64,000 bases of DNA. Source: Candidatus Planktophila vernalis (GTDB taxonomy: Bacteria > Actinomycetota > Actinomycetes > Nanopelagicales > Nanopelagicaceae). This document shows positions 33,579 through 41,689 of the stretch, in pieces. How positions within the stretch are numbered: the first letter of the stretch is position 1; every line of letters begins with the position of its first letter. The translations under genes were made by a program, and so were the position numbers. The stretch is taken from positions 558,001-622,000 of the forward strand of contig NZ_CP016776.1 in the NCBI RefSeq assembly GCF_002288185.1, in the 5' to 3' direction. Below the pieces are notes generated by a model. That model did not search any database, was not told where the DNA came from, and worked only from the letters and a program-made list of their open reading frames with translations.

Positions 33579-34667
33579 ATGAAGCACTCACCTTTACACG
33601 ATAAGCATCTAGCCCGAAATGCCAAGATGGCCGATTTCGGTGGTTGGCTGATGCCTATCGAGTATCCAGGGGCAGGAGTTCTAGCCGAGCATGGCGCGGT
33701 CCGCGAAAAGGTGGGCATTTTCGATGTCTCGCATTTAGGCAAAGCCAGTGTGACTGGAAAAGGTGCTCTTGAGTTCCTCAATTCAATGTTTACCAACGAC
33801 CTTGGTCGAATTGGAAATGGCTTTGCCCAATACACCCTGCTGTGTAATGAAAAGGGAGGGGTCATTGATGACCTTATTGCATATCGAAATAGTGAAGAAG
33901 ATTTCTTTTTAGTCCCAAATGCATCAAATACCACTGATGTTGTTGCAACTTTAAATGCTCATGTCCCAGCGGGAATTACTGTGACAAATCTACATACTGA
34001 GTATGCAGTAATTGCTGTGCAGGGCCCACTGGCACCAGCAGTGATGCAATCACTTGGGGTTAATACCGCCATTGATTACATGGCATTTGAAAAAGTAAGC
34101 ATCGGGGGAGCAGACGTAATTTTGTGCCGTACCGGTTACACAGGCGAACTCGGTTATGAACTTCTACCTAAGACTGCAGATGCCTCCAAAGTCTGGGATG
34201 CAATCGTTGCAGCGATAGAACCTGTGGGTGGATTAGTGTGTGGCCTCGGAGCGCGTGACACATTGCGCACTGAAATGGGTTACCCACTACACGGCCATGA
34301 ACTCTCACTAGAGATCACTCCGGTGGAAGCAAGTGCCACATGGGCCATTGGTTGGGACAAGAGTGGGTTTCTTGGCTCAGAGGTTTTGAAATCACAAAAG
34401 GCTCAAGGTGCAAAGCGCCGAAGCGTTGCAATTAAATCTTTGGACCGTGGAATTCCACGTGGTGGAATGAGTGTGAAAACAAAGGATGGCGCAGCCCTAG
34501 GTGAAGTGACGAGCGGGACCTTTTCCCCATCACTTAAAGTGGGGATAGGAATCGCGCTCCTTGATGCATCTGTGAAAATCGGTGATCAGTTAGTTATTGA
34601 TGTGCGAGGCCGGGACTCAATGGTGGAAGTTGTAAAACTTCCCTTTATGCCTTCACACGTTCGTTAA
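33579..34667 (+). CDS. gcvT: Aminomethyltransferase (glycine cleavage T protein)
   Basis: A 362-residue T protein. Conserved segments are PLHDKHLARNAKMADFGGWL, HGAVREKVGIFDVSHLGK, LTNDL-type FTNDLGRIGNG (folate and catalytic Asp region), TGYTGELGYEL, and GLGARDTLRTEMGYPLHGHE. It releases ammonia and 5,10-methylene-tetrahydrofolate from the aminomethyl group on lipoylated H protein. The gcvH and gcvP genes are not in the window. The last 23 bases overlap the convergent ECF S-component gene. Confidence 0.93.
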   Translation: MKHSPLHDKHLARNAKMADFGGWLMPIEYPGAGVLAEHGAVREKVGIFDVSHLGKASVTGKGALEFLNSMFTNDLGRIGNGFAQYTLLCNEKGGVIDDLIAYRNSEEDFFLVPNASNTTDVVATLNAHVPAGITVTNLHTEYAVIAVQGPLAPAVMQSLGVNTAIDYMAFEKVSIGGADVILCRTGYTGELGYELLPKTADASKVWDAIVAAIEPVGGLVCGLGARDTLRTEMGYPLHGHELSLEITPVEASATWAIGWDKSGFLGSEVLKSQKAQGAKRRSVAIKSLDRGIPRGGMSVKTKDGAALGEVTSGTFSPSLKVGIGIALLDASVKIGDQLVIDVRGRDSMVEVVKLPFMPSHVR

Positions 34668-35448
34668 ATTCAATCGGCTCTAAAAATGCAGCGCGGGTCT
34701 TAGTTCTACGCAGCGCTGATAAAACAGCCTTACCTGAAAACACCAAGAGAATCGTCGTAAAGACTGCCCGGGGGATATCCCAGGCCATTGCTGTGGCAAA
34801 GTGAAAAGTGATGAAACGAGAGAGGTTTTCACTTATTGCGCCATTGGCGATGTAAGACAATTGTGTGTCAGCACCCAGCGCCCAAGGCCAAAACTGTAGA
34901 TCCATCAAGATTCCAAATACCTGTGCAGCGATGATGCCAAAGAAAATCAGAAGCAACATTTCTTTCCAGCCTCTAAGTTTTTTACCGCCAAGCATTCCTG
35001 CAGCCATTCCAATCCAAGCTGCTGCAAATGCTTGGTAACCCAGCCATGGACCAACACCACCGGTAAGTAGGGCTGAAACAAACATTGATGTAAGTCCCAA
35101 AATAAATCCAAAAGAGGGACCAAAGACACGAGCGCTCAGAATCAAAATAAACCACATGGGTTCAATTCCAACGGCTCCTGCACCTAGCGGGCGAAGAGCT
35201 GCAATGAGTGCCGATAAAACACCTAGGAGGGCAACTGATTTTGCATCTAACGCTGAGTTAGAAATTTGAACGATTACTAAAATGAATGCAACGGTGAGTG
35301 CTGCCCAAAAGAAAAGCTGCGTGCGTGGAAGTGATTGTCCATTATAGAAAAATGGCCAGAGAAATCCAGCAGCAGAAATCAAGGAAGCTAATGCAAGTAC
35401 TGATGTACCAATGGGAGAAAATCTCACAACATCATTAGTGCGCATCAT
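34645..35448 (-). CDS. ECF transporter S component, probable cobalamin/corrinoid binder
   Basis: A 267-residue membrane protein with about six or seven helices and short loops, as expected for the substrate-binding S component of an energy-coupling-factor transporter. A glycine-rich LRPLGAGAVGIEPMWFILIL segment and the helix end AFAAAWIGMAAGMLG are typical of the group seen beside EcfA/EcfT in Streptomyces SCO2321-2325-like loci. The operon is preceded by a cobalamin riboswitch, which makes vitamin B12 or a precursor the best substrate guess. ATG 35448 overlaps the ATPase stop by ATGA. The 3' end overlaps gcvT by 23 bases. Confidence 0.8.
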   Translation of the reverse strand: MMRTNDVVRFSPIGTSVLALASLISAAGFLWPFFYNGQSLPRTQLFFWAALTVAFILVIVQISNSALDAKSVALLGVLSALIAALRPLGAGAVGIEPMWFILILSARVFGPSFGFILGLTSMFVSALLTGGVGPWLGYQAFAAAWIGMAAGMLGGKKLRGWKEMLLLIFFGIIAAQVFGILMDLQFWPWALGADTQLSYIANGAISENLSRFITFHFATAMAWDIPRAVFTTILLVFSGKAVLSALRRTKTRAAFLEPIEFNERVKA

Positions 35449-37052
35449 TTATCCGCCTCAATAGCTCGGACCACATCGGCCACCGTTAACCAAGGTTGCG
35501 GCGCCATGATCTTTGAAACTTGCGGTGCAAAAGCTGGAGAAGATAGGAGAACATCAATGGTTGGTCCATCTGCAACGATGTCACCATCTGCAACAAAGAT
35601 TGTTCGGGTGGCTAATTCAGCTACTAACTCAACATCGTGGGTAGCGATAATGACGCTTCGATTAAAGACTCGAGCAAAATCAATAAGCATCTTGGTCAAT
35701 ACTCGTTTGGCCTGATAATCCAAACCTCGAGTTGGCTCATCCAGGATAAGAAGGCGCGGATTAGCCGATAGAACCACGCTCAAAGCTAAACCTAAGCGCT
35801 GTCCTTCAGAGAGATCGCGGGGATGGGTATGGGTCGAAATTCCAGGAACAAGTTGGGAAAGAAGTGTGAAAGTTGTCCCAGCATCAATTTGATTATCTGA
35901 ATCGGCTTGCTTGCACTCTTCAGCAACACTTTGCCCATAGAGCAGATCACTTGGCTCTTGTGGAATATAGCCAACGTTTTCTCGCCTTTGCTTACTGTGC
36001 AGTTTCTGCGAATCAATACCGTTCACGATTACTTGACCAGCTGCGTTATCGCTTACCCCAGCAATGGCACGTAGCAGTGAGCTCTTGCCGGCTCCGTTGC
36101 GACCCATAATCGCAACAATCTCATTTTCATAGATAGTTGCTGAAAGAGAATTCACTGCATTCTTGCCACTATAGGAAATAGTGAGGTCTTTAATGTTTAC
36201 ACATGGCTTGGAAGAGATACTCGCGGTTTCTTGTTGAGTGACTTCGTGTGAGTCTCTAAACTCTTGCGTCATTCGGCGCATTTCGCGAACAGAAACACCA
36301 ATCTCTTTTAACCCGAGTGTTCTCGCCAACTCAACTATTGGTGGGGCAATGGGGGAGTTCATCAGGATTTCTTCAGGGGTTCCAACAACGGCAGTTCCTG
36401 CACCATTAATGTGAACAATGCGATCAGCAAACTGAATTACTCGCTCTAACTTATGTTCTGCGATAACAACTGTCAGGCTCAAATCGTGGACTAGGCGGTG
36501 AAGAATTGAGAGCACTTCTTCTGCAGCAATTGGATCGAGTGCACTTGTTGGTTCATCTAGAACTAAGACTTTTGGATGGGCAACCAAGGCACTTGCTATA
36601 GCAACGCGTTGTTGTTCTCCTCCACTTAATGTTGCAATCGTGCGATTTCGAAGGGCAGCCAATGACATTAAATCCAATACTTCTTCCACGCGCTTTCGCA
36701 TAGTTTCATTGGAAAGATTTAAGGCCTCCATGCCAAATACGAGTTCTTCTTCAACCGTATCTGCCACAAAGCCATTAATGGGGTTTTGTCCCACAATTCC
36801 AATCAAATGCGCCAGGCCACCAGGCTTTACTTCTGCAGTTGATATTCCATCTACTTCAATACTTCCAGCCAAGATGCCGCCGGTGTGGTGGGGAACAAGG
36901 CCATTGATGAGGCGTAGCAATGATGATTTACCTGAACCTGTTGGTCCAATAACTAGAACTAACTCTCCTTCAGCGATTTGAAGGTTGAGATCTTCAATAA
37001 CTGTTGTTGTGGAGTTTGGGTAGATAAGTGAAACGTTAGAAAACTTAATCAT
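35445..37052 (-). CDS. ECF transporter ATPase, two fused ABC domains
   Basis: A 535-residue protein with two complete nucleotide-binding domains. Domain 1: Walker A VIGPTGSGKSSLLRLING, signature TLSGGEQQRVAIASAL, Walker B VLVLDEPTSALDP. Domain 2: Walker A IMGRNGAGKSSLLRAIAG, signature DLSEGQRLGLALSV (SEGQ in place of SGGQ) and Walker B LLILDEPTRGLDY. This is an EcfA-EcfA' fusion that drives the T and S components. Start ATG 37052 overlaps the ecfT stop by four bases, so the chain EcfT-EcfA-S is translationally coupled. Confidence 0.92.
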   Translation of the reverse strand: MIKFSNVSLIYPNSTTTVIEDLNLQIAEGELVLVIGPTGSGKSSLLRLINGLVPHHTGGILAGSIEVDGISTAEVKPGGLAHLIGIVGQNPINGFVADTVEEELVFGMEALNLSNETMRKRVEEVLDLMSLAALRNRTIATLSGGEQQRVAIASALVAHPKVLVLDEPTSALDPIAAEEVLSILHRLVHDLSLTVVIAEHKLERVIQFADRIVHINGAGTAVVGTPEEILMNSPIAPPIVELARTLGLKEIGVSVREMRRMTQEFRDSHEVTQQETASISSKPCVNIKDLTISYSGKNAVNSLSATIYENEIVAIMGRNGAGKSSLLRAIAGVSDNAAGQVIVNGIDSQKLHSKQRRENVGYIPQEPSDLLYGQSVAEECKQADSDNQIDAGTTFTLLSQLVPGISTHTHPRDLSEGQRLGLALSVVLSANPRLLILDEPTRGLDYQAKRVLTKMLIDFARVFNRSVIIATHDVELVAELATRTIFVADGDIVADGPTIDVLLSSPAFAPQVSKIMAPQPWLTVADVVRAIEADK

Positions 37053-37795
37053 GAAAGACCCACAACCGCTAAGCCGGCAATGACAACGGCCACATCAATT
37101 CGTGCCCATTTGATCGGGCGATACTTAGATCTCTTTTTGCTAATTCCGTACCCACGTGAATCCATGGCTGCAGCTAAATCAAGTGATCTAGCTAAGGACT
37201 CTTCAAGTAATGGAAGAGCAATACGTTTGAAGGATTTAACCCCGTGGGTCTTCTGACCACGCAAACGCTGTGCCATACGAATACGAGAGACAGCTGAAAC
37301 TAATTGTGGAAGCACTGAAGTGGCAATAACAACGCTAATTCCAAATTCATAGACATAGACAGGCAAAACGCGCAGCAAGCGGTGTGGACTTGTCAGTGAT
37401 GCAGCTGCGCCAAAAACCACAAGGATTGCGCAGATGATGATTCCTTCAGAAACCGATGAAGTTAAGCGCTCTAAGGTCACGGCGCCACCAATTCGAATAC
37501 CGGGCATCCAACTAGGCAGTGGCAGACGAGGGATAGTGAAAAGGGTTGTTCCTGGGATTGGAACACCAATGAGCACGCCAATAATCGCTCGAATTGAGAT
37601 GATCCAAAGGGATAGCTTCAAAGTTGCGTTAAATGATCGTCCCCATGGGGCGTCATCTCGTTGCGTAAAGACAATCACTGACATAACACCCACTGCCGCG
37701 ATGGCAAAGACTGGAGAGTTCACTCGGGTTATTGCAAAGGCAACGGCCCCCGAGAAAATCCACCACGTCAGTGGGTGAAATGAAAGTTTTTTCAT
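37049..37795 (-). CDS. ECF transporter transmembrane T component
   Basis: A 248-residue EcfT (CbiQ-like) protein with about five helices and the paired cytoplasmic coupling motifs expected for contact with the ATPases: RIRMAQRLRGQKTHG and AMDSRGYGISKKRS (A-R-G and S-R-G type elements). It anchors the module in the membrane. It lies 7 nt after the secreted SCO2322-like gene and is coupled to the fused ATPase gene. Confidence 0.88.
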   Translation of the reverse strand: MKKLSFHPLTWWIFSGAVAFAITRVNSPVFAIAAVGVMSVIVFTQRDDAPWGRSFNATLKLSLWIISIRAIIGVLIGVPIPGTTLFTIPRLPLPSWMPGIRIGGAVTLERLTSSVSEGIIICAILVVFGAAASLTSPHRLLRVLPVYVYEFGISVVIATSVLPQLVSAVSRIRMAQRLRGQKTHGVKSFKRIALPLLEESLARSLDLAAAMDSRGYGISKKRSKYRPIKWARIDVAVVIAGLAVVGLS

Positions 37796-37802
37796 TAAGG
37801 AA

Positions 37803-38336
37803 TTACTTGGTCTTAATCAAAGATTTAGGTGTTGGGATTTCAACACCGCATTCCTTTGCTGGGTAGCCACCAAGGCCGCAGATCAAGCCAGAGGAAGCAG
37901 CACGGATCTTTGTGACCTGACCAAGAACATCAATTCCCTGTGAAGTTTTTGCCGTGCGAACGCAGGTAGTGATTGTTTTCTTTGGAGATTCACCTTTGGG
38001 TGCCCAGGCTTTTGAACCAAACTCAATGACTAGTCCGATTCGCTTAGTGTCTGTGTCACCTTTAACACCAGCACAGATCTTTGCAAAGCTAGGTTTTACT
38101 GCGGGCGCAAGAGAAGGGATATCGTCAGCGCCAAATACAAATGACCAACCTTCAACTGCGCCATCTGCGATATCAACTGTCGGTCCTGTCATTGCAGCAG
38201 TCCACTTTGTTGCACCTGGAGCTGCTTGGAAATAACCCCAGTAGCGCCAGCCTTTGCCAGCAGCCTGTGATTGGGGGATAAAGAGAACTGATGTGGAAAG
38301 AATGAGTAGTGAAATAAGTAATGCTTTAATCTTCAT
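37803..38336 (-). CDS. SCO2322-family secreted protein of the ECF operon
   Basis: A 177-residue exported protein. Start ATG 38336 gives a clean signal peptide (MKIKALLISLLILSTSVLFI, cleavage near SQA); a longer frame to 38438 would run through the riboswitch hairpin. The mature part contains RYWGYFQAAPGATKW, ADGAVEGWSFVFG and a C-terminal Cys-containing GLICGLGGYPAKECG, with four Cys likely in disulfides. This matches my memory of the SCO2322 family found first in the same ECF operon of Streptomyces. No lipobox or carboxyl anchor is visible. An accessory capture role for the transporter is inferred from the operon only. Confidence 0.78.
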   Translation of the reverse strand: MKIKALLISLLILSTSVLFIPQSQAAGKGWRYWGYFQAAPGATKWTAAMTGPTVDIADGAVEGWSFVFGADDIPSLAPAVKPSFAKICAGVKGDTDTKRIGLVIEFGSKAWAPKGESPKKTITTCVRTAKTSQGIDVLGQVTKIRAASSGLICGLGGYPAKECGVEIPTPKSLIKTK

Positions 38337-38427
38337 TGCTGTGGGGCCTCTCGATTGTGAAAGAGTCTCACAGGGAGCAGTGCCGCGCGAATAAGAGATA
38401 AATAAAAATCTCAAAGACATGTGGACC

Positions 38428-38452
38428 ACACCCCGCAAACCTCGGCGGGTGT
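38428..38452 (-). promoter_or_regulatory. Hairpin between riboswitch and ORF, likely expression platform
   Basis: On the minus strand ACACCCGC (38452-38445) pairs with GCGGGGTGT (38436-38428), with one bulge. No T-run follows directly, so it may act on translation or as an antiterminator partner. About 90 nt of leader remain to the start at 38336. Confidence 0.45.
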
Positions 38453-38459
38453 TTGTCTA

Positions 38460-38579
38460 AAACCAATCATTAGGTAATCCGACTATACGGTTGCGGGTCA
38501 GCGTCGGAATTTCACCGAACTTCCCCTAATGAAGGGCGTATTAAGTTGTGTGCGTAGGAAAGCACATAGTGATTGGTTT
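38460..38579 (-). ncRNA. Cobalamin riboswitch upstream of the ECF operon
   Basis: Read on the minus strand. A perfect 10-bp P1 pairs 38579-38570 (AAACCAATCA) with 38469-38460 (TGATTGGTTT). Inside it are the conserved core pieces of cobalamin aptamers in order: GGGGAA (38526-38521), GGTGAAATTCC (38516-38506), GCTGACCCGCAACCGTA (38502-38486, the actinobacterial form of the CCCGCCACTGT block) and AGTCGGATTACC (38484-38473, B12-box-like). The element is compact at 120 nt. It should repress the SCO2322-like/EcfT/EcfA/S genes when cobalamin is plentiful. Confidence 0.88.
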
Positions 38580-38601
38580 GGCAACAAGGCGCGCAAGGAC
38601 T

Positions 38602-38607
38602 TAGAGT
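38602..38607 (+). promoter_or_regulatory. -10 element for the aldo/keto reductase gene
   Basis: TAGAGT, 7 nt, ATG 38615. This rules out the upstream TTG-type start at 38573, which lies inside the riboswitch. Confidence 0.5.
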
Positions 38608-38614
38608 TCTAGGC

Positions 38615-39616
38615 ATGGAATATCGTCGCCTTGGCAGTACTGGAATGTATGTATCCGAGATTTCTTATGGAAACTGGATTACTCACGGCTCACAAGTTGA
38701 AGCCGACTCTGCAATCAAATGTGTGAAGACCGCACTTGATTGTGGAATCACAACTTTTGATACTGCCGATGTTTATGCAGGTACGCGCGCCGAGAAAGTA
38801 CTTGGTAAAGCGCTCAAAGGTGTTCGTCGTGAGTCATATGAGCTGTTTACTAAGGTCTACTGGCCAACAGGCCCAGGCAAAAACGATCGCGGCCTTTCTC
38901 GCAAGCACATTATTGAATCCTGTAACGCATCCCTCAAGCGCCTGCAAACAGATCACATTGATCTCTATCAAATGCACCGCTTTGATTTTGAGACTCCATT
39001 GGAAGAATCACTCAGTGCCTTTGATGACTTGATTCGTGCTGGCAAAGTTCACTACATCGGATTCTCAGAATGGACTGCTAGCCAAATCGCTGCAGCTTTA
39101 AAGATTCAAGATGCAAAAGGCTATAACCGCTTTGTTTCAAGCCAGCCTCAATACTCAGCGCTATGGCGCGTGATTGAAGCAGAAGTAGTTCCGCTTTCTC
39201 AAAAGGAAGGCATTGGCCAAATTGTTTGGTCGCCCATGGCACAAGGTGTTTTAACTGGAAAGTATTTGCCAGGGAAGAAACCACCTGCCGGCTCACGTGC
39301 TACCGATAAAAAGGGTGGCGCTGGAATGATTTCTAAGTGGATGAAGGATGATGTTTTAACGGCCGTTCAAAACCTTAAGCCAATTGCAGATCAAGCAGGG
39401 TTAACAATGTCTCAGCTCTCTGTTGCTTGGGTTTTGCAAAATCCAAATGTCTCAAGTGCAATTGTGGGTGCTACCAAGCCATCTCAGGTTAAGGAAAACG
39501 TGAAGGCTGCTGGAGTAAAACTAGATGCAGAGACCATGAGAGCCATTGATAAAGCTTTAGGCAATCTTCCTGAGAAGGATCCAGCTCAAAACATCAGCCC
39601 TAATCCAAGAGCTTAA
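38615..39616 (+). CDS. Aldo/keto reductase (YajO/Kv-beta-like)
   Basis: A 333-residue (alpha/beta)8 NADPH-dependent reductase. The catalytic tetrad is visible: Asp and Tyr in TFDTADVYAGTRAEKVLG, Lys in LFTKVYWPTGPG, His in LYQMHRFDFETP. Later LSVAWVLQNPNVSSAIVGAT is the cofactor-binding end. The group resembles the potassium-channel beta subunit-like bacterial reductases that act on carbonyls such as methylglyoxal or sugars. Divergent from the cobalamin-regulated operon. The stop shares TTAA with the convergent DUF3043 gene. Confidence 0.87.
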   Translation: MEYRRLGSTGMYVSEISYGNWITHGSQVEADSAIKCVKTALDCGITTFDTADVYAGTRAEKVLGKALKGVRRESYELFTKVYWPTGPGKNDRGLSRKHIIESCNASLKRLQTDHIDLYQMHRFDFETPLEESLSAFDDLIRAGKVHYIGFSEWTASQIAAALKIQDAKGYNRFVSSQPQYSALWRVIEAEVVPLSQKEGIGQIVWSPMAQGVLTGKYLPGKKPPAGSRATDKKGGAGMISKWMKDDVLTAVQNLKPIADQAGLTMSQLSVAWVLQNPNVSSAIVGATKPSQVKENVKAAGVKLDAETMRAIDKALGNLPEKDPAQNISPNPRA

Positions 39617-40143
39617 TTAACTACGTCGCCCACTTTGGTTTGTGGGTGAGGAGCACGAAGACGACGCATCTGTGTTGAGCGAAGCCATGCATACATTGCT
39701 AGGCCCTTTGTACTAGAAGTTGGGTATTTGGAGTTAATGATGCGCTTAATTTTGCGTCCCAAGAAAACTCCATCAATGATTGCAACAAGCAGAACTGCAT
39801 ACATCAGAGCAATTGCTGCAAATTGAACTGCAGGCACTTGAATCAAAGTCAGTACTAAGACTATGAAAATAATTGGCAGGAAGTATTCACCGATTGAGCG
39901 ACGAGCATCAACGTAGTTACGGACAAAACGGCGCTCTGGGCCTCTATCTCGTAGTGGCATCGCACTCTCGTCACCGCGCAAATATGCAGCTCGCGAGTTA
40001 ACGCGATCTTGTCTGGAAGCCAACTTCTGGGCGCGCTTTTGCTCCTTGGTGACAACAGGGGATAGGGATGAAACCTTCACCTTTGCCTGGGCATCTTTGC
40101 GCTTTGGGGTTGGACGGCCTTTGCCAGTTGAGTCAGTAGTCAT
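39613..40143 (-). CDS. DUF3043 membrane protein
   Basis: A 176-residue actinobacterial protein. A basic cytosolic N-terminal half has the family motifs GKGRPTPKRKDAQAK and MPLRDRGPERRFVRNYVDAR, then two helices (about residues 95-118 and 122-142), and a cytosolic tail with TKGLAMYAWLRSTQMRRLR. Start ATG 40143 is chosen by a TATAGT 7 nt upstream. DUF3043 proteins sit beside ctaC, ErpA and sugar kinase genes in many actinobacteria, with no known role; the basic N-half suggests contact with RNA or lipids. Confidence 0.85.
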   Translation of the reverse strand: MTTDSTGKGRPTPKRKDAQAKVKVSSLSPVVTKEQKRAQKLASRQDRVNSRAAYLRGDESAMPLRDRGPERRFVRNYVDARRSIGEYFLPIIFIVLVLTLIQVPAVQFAAIALMYAVLLVAIIDGVFLGRKIKRIINSKYPTSSTKGLAMYAWLRSTQMRRLRAPHPQTKVGDVVN

Positions 40144-40150
40144 AGGGAGA

Positions 40151-40156
40151 ACTATA
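40151..40156 (-). promoter_or_regulatory. -10 element for the DUF3043 gene
   Basis: Minus-strand TATAGT, 7 nt, ATG 40143, favouring this start over the ORF's upstream extension. Confidence 0.5.
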
Positions 40157-40249
40157 GAAGGGTGGGGCAAAACCACAAATATTCACGGTACGTCACAACT
40201 CGCGCCAGGGGAGAGGGAAAGGTAGGCTTGGAGCAAACAAGGAGAGAAA

Positions 40250-40594
40250 ATGACTACAGAAGTTACAACCACTGGTCTTGCCCTAACCGATGTTGCTGCT
40301 GCAAAGGTAGCTGCGCTTTTGGCGCAAGAAGGTCGCGATGATTTGAATCTTCGTGTTGCTGTTCAACCTGGTGGATGCTCTGGTCTTCGTTATCAGCTCT
40401 ACTTTGATGATCGCAATCAAGATGGCGACATCGTCCGCGAATTTGGTTCAGTAAAGGTCATCGTAGACAAGATGAGTGATCCTTACTTGATGGGTGCAAC
40501 TGTTGATTTCGTTGACACCATCGAGAAGCAAGGCTTCACAATTGATAACCCAAATGCAGCAGGTTCTTGCGCATGCGGCGATTCATTTAACTAA
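40250..40594 (+). CDS. erpA: A-type iron-sulfur carrier (IscA/ErpA/HesB family)
   Basis: A 114-residue A-type carrier. The three cluster ligands are present: Cys in QPGGCSGLRYQLYF and the C-x-C pair in AGSCACGDSF at the C-terminus. It delivers Fe-S clusters to apo-proteins; candidates here are LipA, QcrA and possibly the Cys-bearing nuclease. A strong Shine-Dalgarno (AAGGAGAG) precedes ATG 40250, in contrast with most neighbours. The symbol is by family; IscA versus ErpA cannot be separated from sequence alone. Confidence 0.88.
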   Translation: MTTEVTTTGLALTDVAAAKVAALLAQEGRDDLNLRVAVQPGGCSGLRYQLYFDDRNQDGDIVREFGSVKVIVDKMSDPYLMGATVDFVDTIEKQGFTIDNPNAAGSCACGDSFN

Positions 40595-40613
40595 TAAAAC
40601 CTAAAAAAGGCCC

Positions 40614-40619
40614 TAGTAT
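40614..40619 (+). promoter_or_regulatory. -10 element for the adenosine kinase gene
   Basis: TAGTAT, 6 nt, ATG 40626. Confidence 0.55.
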
Positions 40620-40625
40620 CGCCAC

Positions 40626-41603
40626 ATGAAAATCGGCGTAGCGGGATCAGTTGGCTTAGATCACTTGATGACTTTCTCCGGAAAGTTCACTGATTCATTT
40701 GTCGCAGGTTCATTAGAAAAAGTCTCACTCTCATTTTTAGTAGATAGTTTGGATGTTCGCCGTGGAGGATGTGCGGCCAATATCTGTTATGGCATGGGTG
40801 TCCTTGGTTTAAATCCAGTACTCATTGCCGCTGTTGGTAAAGACTGGGCAGATTATGAAGCCTGGCTTTCACGCCACGGTGTGGACACATCACACGCACT
40901 TGTTTCAACTTCTTTGTATACCGCCCACTTTATGGTCACAACTGATGATGACCTGAATCAGATCGCATCCTTTTTCCCAGGTGCGATGAGTGAGGCCCGC
41001 AATATTGAATTAGGACCCATTATGGAAAAAACCGGCCGCTTCGACATGGTCGTGATTTCACCAGATGATCCTCAAGCGATGTTGCATCACTCTGATGTCT
41101 GCCGCAAAGAAGGCATCCCATTTGCTGCAGATCCTTCCCAGCAAATGGCACGAATGTCAGGTGAGGAAATCAAACTTCTCATCGATGGCGCTTCTTATCT
41201 TTTCCTGAATGAATACGAACTTGCCCTAGCCATGCAAAAGACGGGCTGGAGTGATCGTGAGATTTTGGAGCATGTGAAGATCCGTGTGGTGACCTTGGGA
41301 TCAAAGGGTGCCAAAGTTGAAAGTGCAGCTGGGGAGTTCGTTCAAGTAGGAGTGCCCAAGGAGAAATCAAAGACAGATCCAACAGGTGTTGGAGATTCAT
41401 TTAGATCAGGCTTTATCGCCGGCCTTGCTTGGGGTTTGAGCCATGAGAGATGCGCCCAGTTGGGATCTTTGATTGCCACCTACGTGATAGAGACGATGGG
41501 AACCCAGGAATATCGCTTTAGTAGTGATGAGTTCTTAGCCCGCTTTGAAGCTGCTTATGGGGCAGAAGCGGCCTCGCAAATAGCGCCACACCTTAGTTTT
41601 TAA
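40626..41603 (+). CDS. PfkB-family kinase, probable adenosine kinase
   Basis: A 325-residue ribokinase-fold enzyme. N-terminal GVAGSVGLDHLMTFSG, the substrate motif RRGGCAANICYGMGVLGL, and the anion-hole/catalytic TDPTGVGDSFRSGFIAGL with the general-base Asp are intact. The position next to ctaC matches mycobacterial adoK (Rv2202c), so adenosine is the best guess: salvage to AMP. Other nucleosides or sugars are possible. Cytosolic. Confidence 0.85.
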   Translation: MKIGVAGSVGLDHLMTFSGKFTDSFVAGSLEKVSLSFLVDSLDVRRGGCAANICYGMGVLGLNPVLIAAVGKDWADYEAWLSRHGVDTSHALVSTSLYTAHFMVTTDDDLNQIASFFPGAMSEARNIELGPIMEKTGRFDMVVISPDDPQAMLHHSDVCRKEGIPFAADPSQQMARMSGEEIKLLIDGASYLFLNEYELALAMQKTGWSDREILEHVKIRVVTLGSKGAKVESAAGEFVQVGVPKEKSKTDPTGVGDSFRSGFIAGLAWGLSHERCAQLGSLIATYVIETMGTQEYRFSSDEFLARFEAAYGAEAASQIAPHLSF

Positions 41604-41676
41604 GGCCTAAGAATCTGTGACACGAACCACGAGGGTGGCCCCTTAAGCCGATGCCACGCAAGCGCGCTTTGCGCTC

Positions 41677-41682
41677 TATCCT
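41677..41682 (+). promoter_or_regulatory. -10 element for ctaC
   Basis: TATCCT, 7 nt, ATG 41690. It picks the second of two in-frame ATGs, which also gives a cleaner signal peptide. Confidence 0.5.
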
Positions 41683-41689
41683 TACCCCT

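Noticed and set aside
38337-38438. Longer start for the SCO2322-like protein.
   Set aside because: It crosses the leader hairpin and would bury the signal peptide 34 residues inside the protein.
38573-38614. TTG-type upstream start for the aldo/keto reductase.
   Set aside because: It lies in the riboswitch P1 arm; a well-spaced -10 points to ATG 38615.
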